Shown piece after piece: positions 1 through 5,295 of a stretch of DNA of 5,295 nucleotides. Every line of letters starts with the position of its first letter. The first letter of the stretch is position 1. Below the pieces are notes generated by a model. That model was not told the origin of the DNA, searched no databases, and worked only from the letters and a program-made list of their open reading frames with translations. The position numbers were made by a program, and so were the translations under genes. The DNA is from an uncultured Mollicutes bacterium (GTDB taxonomy: Bacteria > Bacillota_I > Bacilli_A > RFN20 > CAG-449): the NCBI GenBank assembly GCA_900551385.1, contig URVS01000112.1, positions 1 to 5,295 of the forward strand, read 5' to 3'.

Positions 1-1402
1 CACCATAATTTGGATTCCAATGAATAGATGAAACATAAAATTTATTATTAAATATAACTAAATTATTTACATTAAAGTTTGATGTTGTTCCAGCGAAAAT
101 ATTATCACTTCCTATAAAAAATTCTTTTACCATATTTCCACTATAATCATACATTCTTACAGCAATTCTTTTTTGCTCATTGCTATAATATAATGCATAA
201 ATATATTCGTTTGTTGCTTGAATTTTTTTAACATTTAACGATGCTTTTGCTTCTTCAATCCAATACCAACTTTTAACATTAAAAGACTTATTTAATAGAT
301 ATTTATCTTGATTGAAGAATTTAATTGTATATGAGTGATTTGTTGTCACTTTATCAGTACCATCTTCATTTTTTGTAGTAGTTGTAGTTACAGTATCAAC
401 TAAAGCAAAATATTGATTTAAAACTTCATTATATCCTATATCTTTAATCGTTTGATTTGTTTCTAAACCACTAAAGGTTACAGCTTCTATTTCATTAGTT
501 TGTAAATCTAAAGATTGAATTATTCCATTATTTGAAACAATAAATATTTTATTATTATAATATTTGATAAAGCCACCATCACTTATATTACTTGATGTTG
601 TTTTCAAATTAATATTTGATTTTATTGTCGTTGGTGCTTTTTGAGTTAATGGATTATATCTCATTATTGTTGCAGAACTATTTGACTGATCTGTAATAGA
701 TAAATACAAAACATTACCATCAGTTGTTAATCCTTGTAAATAACCAGATATTGTTTTATTATCGCCAAAATTAAGTGTTTTAACATCAAAATCTAATGTT
801 TTATTTAAAAAACAATTTTGAACATTATTAGTATTAATAGCAGTGGTTGTTTTAGCGTCATTTAAACTAATTGTTCTTGTATCATAATATTTATCATCTA
901 CATTCAAATTAATTGTAATATCAGTATCTTTAAATGTTGATTCAGAAACATATTTAATTGTATAACATGCCCAATAATAATCTTTTGTACTTGTTATATC
1001 ATAATTAAATAATGATTCACCATTAGAATAACTTGAAATAGTTTCTCCATTATTAGTAGTAGATATTCCTTTATAAACTGTTTCTACTATTGCACTTTTA
1101 ACATCTTTACCTACCATTGTTCTAGTGTATTTTACATTAGAGAAATTACCCCTCAAAGCAGTAGCAAATCTTAAATATTCATTACCTTCATTATCATTAC
1201 CTGTTTGAACATAAATTTTAGAAGCATTAAATGTTGATTGTTTATTATCTATTTCTTGAATAGTTAATTTTTTTATTCCACTTTTTTCGTTAAAATAATC
1301 AGTAGTACTTTCTTTTAAATCATTATCATGGTTAGCATTTATATTTATTAAACCACCTAATGTACATAATGTTAATGTACTTAAAATTAATAATTTTTTC
1401 AT
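1..1402 (-). CDS. Secreted surface protein with propeller-like repeats, 3' end outside window
   Basis: Open frame from ATG at 1402 to the left edge: 467 codons with no stop, so the C terminus is missing. The start is supported by AGGGGGGA 4 nt upstream. Residues 1-24 form a signal peptide (MKKLLILSTLTLCTLGG..., possible cleavage after NINA). About residues 60-170 (IYVQTGND, YLRFATALRG, VETVYKGIS, DYYWACYTIKYVSESTF) resemble an unnamed domain common in secreted proteins of gut Firmicutes, recognisable by its R-F-x-T-A and Y-x-W-A-x-x-I motifs. From about 215 onward the chain is related to the propeller-like unit of the upstream 1043-aa protein: IMRYNPLTQ, NNKIFIVSNNGII, NEYIYALYYSNE, RMYDYSGNMVKE, FYVSSIHWN. 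One repeat carries a polar insertion (TTTTTKNEDGTDKVTT, 339-354). No catalytic motif is visible. A binding or scaffold role outside the cell is inference. Whether a second unit follows, as in the paralogue, cannot be seen. Confidence 0.94.
   Translation of the reverse strand, partial: MKKLLILSTLTLCTLGGLININANHDNDLKESTTDYFNEKSGIKKLTIQEIDNKQSTFNASKIYVQTGNDNEGNEYLRFATALRGNFSNVKYTRTMVGKDVKSAIVETVYKGISTTNNGETISSYSNGESLFNYDITSTKDYYWACYTIKYVSESTFKDTDITINLNVDDKYYDTRTISLNDAKTTTAINTNNVQNCFLNKTLDFDVKTLNFGDNKTISGYLQGLTTDGNVLYLSITDQSNSSATIMRYNPLTQKAPTTIKSNINLKTTSSNISDGGFIKYYNNKIFIVSNNGIIQSLDLQTNEIEAVTFSGLETNQTIKDIGYNEVLNQYFALVDTVTTTTTKNEDGTDKVTTNHSYTIKFFNQDKYLLNKSFNVKSWYWIEEAKASLNVKKIQATNEYIYALYYSNEQKRIAVRMYDYSGNMVKEFFIGSDNIFAGTTSNFNVNNLVIFNNKFYVSSIHWNPNYG
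2..760 (-). repeat. Propeller-like unit C in the truncated protein (residues 215-467)
   Basis: Third copy of the five-repeat unit, in the same blade order as units A and B of the upstream gene. YNPLTQ matches YNPYSH, NNKIFIVSNNGII matches KDNFVYVMSNEGV, EYIYALYYSNE matches NYIYALYKANG, MYDYSGNMVKE matches IYDYEGNLIKD, and the last visible blade ends in a Trp-containing strand (SSIHWN) like the VLRW/VCRW strands. It resembles unit A more than unit B by eye. The unit reaches the window edge, so its end is not defined. Confidence 0.78.
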
Positions 1403-1406
1403 ATTA

Positions 1407-1414
1407 TCCCCCCT
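1407..1414 (-). promoter_or_regulatory. Ribosome binding site with a G6 run before the second surface protein
   Basis: AGGGGGGA lies 4 nt before the ATG at 1402 on the minus strand, directly after the small ORF's TAA. A run of six G is striking in such AT-rich DNA. The whole 12-nt gap is occupied by this site and its spacer, so the small ORF and the following gene are almost certainly co-transcribed. Confidence 0.85.
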
Positions 1415-1546
1415 TTATAATTCTTCATTTGGTGTGGTACCTATATCATAAATACCATTATCTTTTGTAATATTTGATGATGTGCTCATAATATCTTCAA
1501 TTAATATATCTTTTATATTAATATTTGGTTTTATATAACTTTTCAT
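1415..1546 (-). CDS. Small hypothetical protein, 43 residues, KSYIKPNI type
   Basis: Complete ORF from ATG at 1546 to TAA at 1415, with AAAGGA 5 nt upstream and the next gene's ATG 12 nt downstream. The product starts MKSYIKPNINIKDILIEDIM, continues with a short Ser/Thr/Asn-rich stretch (STSSNIT) and ends in an acidic, Gly/Thr-containing tail (GIYDIGTTPNEEL). It has no signal peptide, membrane segment or Cys. From memory, short genes of the pattern M-K-x-Y-x-K-P-x-I, then an acidic DI(I/M)xTS motif, recur as unnamed small proteins in gut Firmicutes and Bacteroidetes. The function is unknown to me. A leader/core-like layout would suit a modified-peptide precursor, but no modification enzyme is in view, so this is only one possibility. 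Position and ribosome binding site make it likely to be real. Confidence 0.78.
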   Translation of the reverse strand: MKSYIKPNINIKDILIEDIMSTSSNITKDNGIYDIGTTPNEEL

Positions 1547-1551
1547 AAATT

Positions 1552-1557
1552 TCCTTT
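1552..1557 (-). promoter_or_regulatory. Ribosome binding site of the 43-codon small ORF
   Basis: AAAGGA lies 5 nt before the ATG at 1546 on the minus strand, immediately downstream of the hairpin. A well-placed purine-rich site supports the small ORF being translated. If the hairpin affects local RNA structure or transcript end-points, this site is the nearest target. Confidence 0.7.
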
Positions 1558-1563
1558 CTTTAA

Positions 1564-1591
1564 AGAGTTGTCACAATAATGTAACAACTCT
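1564..1591 (-). other. Inverted repeat / hairpin between the 1043-aa gene and the small ORF
   Basis: On the minus strand AGAGTTGT and ACAACTCT form a perfect 8-bp stem, extended inside by one mismatch and two further pairs around a 6-nt loop. It sits 23 nt after the upstream stop and 17 nt before the small ORF's ATG. The downstream tract is only TTTAAAG, without the long U-run of an intrinsic terminator. It may therefore act as a weak terminator or attenuator, an mRNA stabilising or processing hairpin, or a protein operator. Which of these applies cannot be told from sequence. Confidence 0.6.
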
Positions 1592-1614
1592 ATATAATTT
1601 TATAAGTTTTTATT

Positions 1615-4600
1615 TTATATTGTTGTATCAAATGTTGTTTTAATAAGTTGTGGTCTAGCATTCCAACGACATACTAAGAAAGTACAAACACCATTTACAA
1701 TAGTCATACCTTGAACATTATTATTATTTTGTTCTGTAATTAAATTTTCTACTAGTACATCATCTTTAATAAGATTTCCAGACCAGTCATAAACACTAAA
1801 TTTAGCAGTTCCATAAGCATTTGATTTTTCTTTAAAAGCATAAATATAATTTGCATCACTAGCAATGCCTAACTTACCCGAACATGATACACTATTTTCT
1901 ACTTTTAATGATTTTCCACCTACTATATATAATTTACCACCAGCATTAATAGCCATTTTATTAACTGTCGCATTATATGTACCTGCAGTTTTATTACCAT
2001 TAATTCCTTCAATATTCATTTCATAATCTTCTAAATTTGGAGTATTTGAATCAGTAATAGTGTTTGCTTTTACTCTTTTAACTATATTATTAAAGGTAAA
2101 TAAATATATATATCCATCTTTATACATTAAATAATCTCCGTTAGACCAAGTAGAAGTACGAACAAAAGAATTTGTTTTTCCAATAAATTTACCTGTATTC
2201 GCGTCTATTTTAGTAATAAATGTTTCACCTTGAGGATTATTACTTGATAAATAAATATATTCATTATCACTACATATACCATGAGCGTATTGATAAGTAT
2301 CATTAATTTGAGATCCTGATACCATTGTTTTATTATATATAGGTGTTTTTCCTTTGTTTTCACAAGTAGAGATATATTCATATAAATCATAATTTACTTG
2401 TGTAGTTTGATTACCTTTTCCAATAGGTGCCACTTTGTATATACTTGAATTGTTTCCTTTAGACCATCTTAAAACTGTGAAATAAATATTATCATCTAAA
2501 GAAACAATAGATTGTACGTTACAATTATCTAAAGAATCAAATCCCATTATTTCTTGAGTATTAATAGGTTGAATATCTTTAATTAAATTACCTTCATAAT
2601 CATAAATACTAATAGCAGGAGAAATAACTCCATTAGCTTTATACAAAGCATAAATATAATTATCATCACCAGTTAATTTGCTAAATACTACTGTACTATT
2701 ATTACCTTTATTATTTTTTGCTGAATAAGAATTTCTAAATTTACCAAACAAATTTTCTTGTTCAAATGAAGCATTAAATATACCTACACTATTATCAAAT
2801 GCGACAACATATTTTCTTGTTTTATGATTAAAATACATTGATTTAATATTTTTATTATCAATACCTTTGAAAATCATATTTGGTATAAATTCAACTTTAG
2901 CAGTACCATTTCCAGTAAATGAAGTTGGTAATCTCATAAATACACCTTCATTTGACATTACGTAAACAAAATTATCTTTAACAAACATTGGAGTAATTGT
3001 TTCTCCAGAGAAAATTATAGGAGCAGAATAACCTTCAACAGTATGACTATAAGGATTATATTTAACAATACTCGCTGCTTCTTTACCAATATTAGCTGCA
3101 GTACCTGCTTCAAAAAATACATAATAATAAATATATTCATCATCAGTACATGAAGCATAAATCCAGCTTATTGATTTTCCATTTATATCATTAGCCCAAT
3201 CTTTTTCTTTTGTAACAATATAATCATTATTTCCAGCATTTACATATTCCCCAAGTGAAGAATATTGTTCACTATTTGAAGCAGATATCTCTAATTTTTC
3301 TATAGCACCTGCTACATAATTATTAAATGCTGATTTTAAATCTAAATTACTATCTTTAAAAGAAATTCTAATTAAATTATCACCTTCATTTAATTGATAC
3401 ATTCCTAAATTAATATTTTGGTAACTATTATACGCTTCAGACATATAATCAAATGGTCCAACATTATTAAACGTATAATTAGTATCTCTTATTTTTCCAT
3501 TAATAGATAAATAAGCAAAATCATTAAAATCTATATTATTAGCATAGAATTTACCATTTTCATAATTAAGATATCCATTAGACATTTTTAAAGATAAATT
3601 AGCGTTTGTTGCTTCTTTAGAATTATATTTGAATTCAATATAATCTCCACTATCAAAATCTTTAACATAATTATCATATTTTGTTGCTCCTTTAATAGAA
3701 GCATTACTAGCTAAAATATTTTTAGTAGTTGTTAATTTAATTCTAGTAGAAACATCATTATTTTCATTAGATGTAATAGTAATATTATATTTTTTACCAA
3801 ATTCAGCTACACCTTTAAAACCAGATAAAGTATATTGACTTTCATCTAATAATAAATAATTGCCACTAGAATAATTACCATATACAGTTGGTTTAAAACT
3901 ATTAATATCTTTACCTTCTTCAATAGTTGTATCACTAAATACAACTAAATTTTCTAATTGTCCATTACTAAATTCTTCTTTTGACATGACTTTAATAGGT
4001 ACATAACATGAAATTATTTCATCTTCATTTTCACCATATTTATAATTAACTTCAAATGAAGAAGTATCTAAAGATAATTTCTCTTTTGAATATGATAATA
4101 ATGAATTATTTAAATCACTAATCTTAGTTCCATCATTATAAATAGCATCAACTTTTAAACCTTCAATATTAAATTTATCGCCTTCAGTATAACAAACAAT
4201 ATAAGGATTTTGTGTTATTTGTAAATGATCTAATTTAACATCTAATAAATCAATAGAAAGAGTTTCTGTAAAATCATAAATAGTTTCATAAACATCTTTA
4301 CCTTCTTCATCTTTAATTACTTCACCATTTTCATCTTTCTTGGCCTCTGTTTTAGTATAATTAAAGACTAAATCACCACCATTTTCAGTAAAATCACTAG
4401 GAGCAGTTAAAGTATATTCATTACCAGCTATTTCTTCAGTATATTCTCTTTGATTAACTGTATTACCAATAGTATAATTTCCTTCAACAATAAAATTTGA
4501 TTTATCTGCATTAGCTTTACCATTTTTAAAGAAACCAATACCATCTTTAACTTTAACACTTATTCCTGTCATAACAGTTACTTCAGGTTCATTTTCTTTA

Positions 4601-4746
4601 TCAAATTGTTCTTTTTTCTCAATCATTTCTTTATAATAATTTGACCAAGAAATATAAGAAGTAAGAAAAACCGCTCCAATTGTTACTGCACATGCAGAAC
4701 TAAGAGAAATTAATAAAATACGTTTAGTTAATAATAATTTTTTCAT
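1615..4746 (-). CDS. Large membrane-anchored surface protein: Ig-like domains, CBM-like domain, duplicated propeller-like repeats
   Basis: A complete gene of 1043 residues; the start is set by AGGAGG 6 nt upstream. Residues 1-9 are basic (MKKLLLTKR), and about 10-32 form one hydrophobic segment, an uncleaved anchor or signal peptide, followed by a charged linker (35-54). Residues 55-165 look like an Ig-like domain with a charged insertion (KDENGEVIKDEEGK). Residues 165-255 match the bacterial Ig-like (Big_3-type) pattern, with YTEGDKFNIEGLKVDAIYNDGT. Residues 258-343 look like a third Ig-like domain. Residues 344-490 resemble a carbohydrate-binding-module beta-sandwich, with SGDYIEFKYN, a SINGK turn and LNEGDNLIRISF. 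From about 500 to the end are some ten short beta-repeats of the form DDxYIYxx, arranged as two related five-repeat units (525-775 and 815-1043). No LPXTG or catalytic motif was recognised. A binding or scaffold role at the cell surface, partnered with the adjacent GH3 enzyme, is inference. The individual domain calls rest on pattern, not on profile searches. Confidence 0.95.
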   Translation of the reverse strand: MKKLLLTKRILLISLSSACAVTIGAVFLTSYISWSNYYKEMIEKKEQFDKENEPEVTVMTGISVKVKDGIGFFKNGKANADKSNFIVEGNYTIGNTVNQREYTEEIAGNEYTLTAPSDFTENGGDLVFNYTKTEAKKDENGEVIKDEEGKDVYETIYDFTETLSIDLLDVKLDHLQITQNPYIVCYTEGDKFNIEGLKVDAIYNDGTKISDLNNSLLSYSKEKLSLDTSSFEVNYKYGENEDEIISCYVPIKVMSKEEFSNGQLENLVVFSDTTIEEGKDINSFKPTVYGNYSSGNYLLLDESQYTLSGFKGVAEFGKKYNITITSNENNDVSTRIKLTTTKNILASNASIKGATKYDNYVKDFDSGDYIEFKYNSKEATNANLSLKMSNGYLNYENGKFYANNIDFNDFAYLSINGKIRDTNYTFNNVGPFDYMSEAYNSYQNINLGMYQLNEGDNLIRISFKDSNLDLKSAFNNYVAGAIEKLEISASNSEQYSSLGEYVNAGNNDYIVTKEKDWANDINGKSISWIYASCTDDEYIYYYVFFEAGTAANIGKEAASIVKYNPYSHTVEGYSAPIIFSGETITPMFVKDNFVYVMSNEGVFMRLPTSFTGNGTAKVEFIPNMIFKGIDNKNIKSMYFNHKTRKYVVAFDNSVGIFNASFEQENLFGKFRNSYSAKNNKGNNSTVVFSKLTGDDNYIYALYKANGVISPAISIYDYEGNLIKDIQPINTQEIMGFDSLDNCNVQSIVSLDDNIYFTVLRWSKGNNSSIYKVAPIGKGNQTTQVNYDLYEYISTCENKGKTPIYNKTMVSGSQINDTYQYAHGICSDNEYIYLSSNNPQGETFITKIDANTGKFIGKTNSFVRTSTWSNGDYLMYKDGYIYLFTFNNIVKRVKANTITDSNTPNLEDYEMNIEGINGNKTAGTYNATVNKMAINAGGKLYIVGGKSLKVENSVSCSGKLGIASDANYIYAFKEKSNAYGTAKFSVYDWSGNLIKDDVLVENLITEQNNNNVQGMTIVNGVCTFLVCRWNARPQLIKTTFDTTI
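1618..2304 (-). repeat. Propeller-like unit B within the 1043-aa protein (residues 815-1043)
   Basis: Second copy of the five-repeat unit. CSDNEYIY matches CTDDEYIY, ITKIDANTGKFIG matches IVKYNPYSHTVEG, KDGYIYLFTFNNIV matches KDNFVYVMSNEGV, DANYIYAF matches DDNYIYAL, SVYDWSGNLIKD matches SIYDYEGNLIKD, and FLVCRWNARPQLIK matches FTVLRWSKG...IYK. It runs to the protein's last residues, so the protein ends on the final blade with no C-terminal sorting signal. Confidence 0.8.
2422..3174 (-). repeat. Propeller-like unit A within the 1043-aa protein (residues 525-775)
   Basis: Protein-level repeat of about five beta-blade-like motifs. Landmarks in order are CTDDEYIY, IVKYNPYSHTVEG, KDNFVYVMSNEGV, DDNYIYALY, SIYDYEGNLIKD and FTVLRWSKG followed by IYKV. 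The same order recurs in unit B of this protein and in the neighbouring truncated protein. The DNA itself has diverged, so the duplication is old or under diversifying selection. Confidence 0.8.
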
Positions 4747-4747
4747 A

Positions 4748-5295
4748 TTATTCCTCCTCTTTCTTTTTACCTGGCATAAATAAACAAATTAACCAAATTG
4801 CACAGCCAAAATATACAGCACAATTAATACCTACAATAGCAGGTTGCCACCATTGCCATGTGTTAATAGAGAACGATGTTGTAATTTCTTCATCTTCACT
4901 AGGAACATATACACTTGCTTGATATTTACTTTGAAGCCAACTATATAAAACATGTTTAACTGCTGATCTTAATTGATGTTGGAATCTAGCAGTTGTATTA
5001 GCTTGAGAATAATCATATGTAATAGATTGCCCTAATGAACAAGCCATACCTAAATCTCCACCTGCTCTTAATTGTTCATCAATAGTTCCTTTAATTCCAG
5101 TAGTCCAGTCAGTATCAACATAACCATTAAATCCCCATTCTTTTCTTAATACTCCAGTCATTAAACCAAAGCTTCCACCAACCCATCTAGCACCAATTCT
5201 ATTAAAAGCAGACATAATACCAGTCATATTTTCTTCTTGAATTGCTCTTTGGAAAGGTCTTAAATAAGTTTCTCTTAATGCTTGTTCAGATAACC
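4748..5295 (-). CDS. Glycoside hydrolase family 3 enzyme, C-terminal part, membrane-anchored (5' end outside window)
   Basis: The frame is open to the right edge, so the ATG at 5227 is internal; 181 residues are visible. GH3 enzymes are retaining exo-glycosidases (beta-glucosidase, beta-xylosidase and similar). Visible GH3 barrel signatures, counted from the first visible residue, are SEQALRETYLRPF (2-14), GIMSAFNRIG (25-34), LRKEWGFNGYVDTDW (49-63) and LRAGGDLGMA (75-84). Asp62 in the TDW motif aligns with the family's catalytic nucleophile. In common GH3 proteins this barrel is N-terminal and followed by an alpha/beta sandwich and often an FnIII domain. Here only about 120 residues follow the nucleophile, ending in a helix (LRSAVKHVLYSWLQS), a hydrophobic segment (about 148-173) and KKKEEE. 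That implies the permuted domain order known from some rumen bacterial beta-glucosidases, with a C-terminal membrane tether and the enzyme outside. The acid/base residue would lie beyond the window. Asp60, just before the TD pair, replaces a usually hydrophobic residue. Substrate cannot be told. Confidence 0.92.
   Translation of the reverse strand, partial: LSEQALRETYLRPFQRAIQEENMTGIMSAFNRIGARWVGGSFGLMTGVLRKEWGFNGYVDTDWTTGIKGTIDEQLRAGGDLGMACSLGQSITYDYSQANTTARFQHQLRSAVKHVLYSWLQSKYQASVYVPSEDEEITTSFSINTWQWWQPAIVGINCAVYFGCAIWLICLFMPGKKKEEE
4753..4758 (-). promoter_or_regulatory. Ribosome binding site of the 1043-aa gene, embedded in the GH3 terminal codons
   Basis: On the minus strand AGGAGG lies 6 nt before the ATG at 4746. 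It is formed by the last Glu codons (GAG GAG GAA) of the GH3 gene, so the acidic C-terminal tail and the ribosome binding site share bases. The GH3 stop and the next ATG are only 1 nt apart, which predicts translational coupling. This site also fixes the start of the 1043-aa protein. Confidence 0.9.

Noticed and set aside
1340..1402. Lipoprotein signal around Cys13 (LTLC) of the truncated protein
   Set aside because: Leu at the -1 position does not fit the Gly/Ala/Ser needed there, and a normal signal peptide with possible cleavage after NINA fits better.
1564..1591. Hairpin called as a standard Rho-independent terminator for the 1043-aa gene
   Set aside because: The stem is AT-moderate and followed only by TTTAAAG before the next ribosome binding site, so a firm terminator call is not supported; it is listed as an inverted repeat.
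1592..1640. A promoter for the small ORF (TTGATA and TATAAA-like elements on the minus strand)
   Set aside because: The spacing between the best elements is about 21 nt, and TATAAA-like strings are expected by chance in DNA this AT-rich.
2205..2390. A 61-codon minus-strand reading frame starting MIYMNISLLV
   Set aside because: It lies wholly inside the 1043-aa gene in another frame, has no clear ribosome binding site, and its Ile/Leu-rich composition is what AT-rich shadow frames give.
4647..4719. Lipoprotein signal around Cys19 (SLSSAC) of the 1043-aa protein
   Set aside because: The Cys sits in the middle of a hydrophobic run that continues for more than ten residues, unlike a lipobox, and the -3 position is not Leu/Val/Ile.
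5225..5227. ATG at 5227 as the start of the GH3 gene
   Set aside because: The frame stays open to the window edge and the 22 residues before it (LSEQALRETYLRPF and following) are classic GH3 sequence, so this Met is internal.
1..5295. Alternative genetic code (TGA read as Trp) as in mycoplasmas
   Set aside because: All Trp codons examined are TGG, no in-frame TGA occurs in the four genes, and all stops are TAA, so nothing requires recoding.
1..5295. Mobile elements, CRISPR arrays, tRNA/rRNA genes and plus-strand genes
   Set aside because: No short regularly spaced direct repeats, terminal inverted repeats with a transposase, or RNA gene signatures were seen, and the minus-strand genes account for nearly all the DNA.

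Overview
The window is strongly AT-rich and every gene in it lies on the minus strand, so it is read from right to left. Codon use is A/T-ending (AGA for Arg, TTA for Leu). All three stops seen are TAA, Trp is always TGG, and no in-frame TGA occurs, so the standard bacterial code fits. Shine-Dalgarno sites are strong. The protein types (membrane-anchored GH3 enzyme, large Ig-like/propeller surface proteins) suggest a low-GC Firmicutes/Bacilli-type bacterium, plausibly a gut anaerobe from the Erysipelotrichia/uncultured Mollicutes-like branch. That placement is inference, because no phylogenetic marker gene is present.

Layout in transcription order: (1) 5295-4748, the C-terminal 181 residues of a glycoside hydrolase family 3 enzyme that carries the catalytic nucleophile region and ends in a transmembrane segment plus a KKKEEE tail. 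(2) 4746-1615, a 1043-residue membrane-anchored extracellular protein with an N-terminal anchor, about three Ig-like domains, a carbohydrate-binding-module-like beta-sandwich and a long propeller-like repeat region made of a duplicated unit. Only 1 nt separates it from the GH3 gene. (3) 1614-1547, a short spacer with a good inverted repeat. (4) 1546-1415, a 43-codon small ORF with its own ribosome binding site. (5) 1402-1, the first 467 codons of a second secreted protein, running off the left edge. It has a different N-terminal domain but the same propeller-like unit as protein 2.

Taken together this looks like a surface locus in which a tethered glycosidase is made together with large binding/scaffold-like proteins. 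The joint role in glycan capture and cleavage is inference. The parts seen directly are the three copies of one five-repeat module in two neighbouring proteins with different N-terminal domains, the very tight GH3/surface-protein junction, and the small ORF placed just before the second surface protein. No RNA genes, CRISPR arrays, insertion sequences or convincing promoters were seen. No stretch longer than 68 nt lacks a gene.
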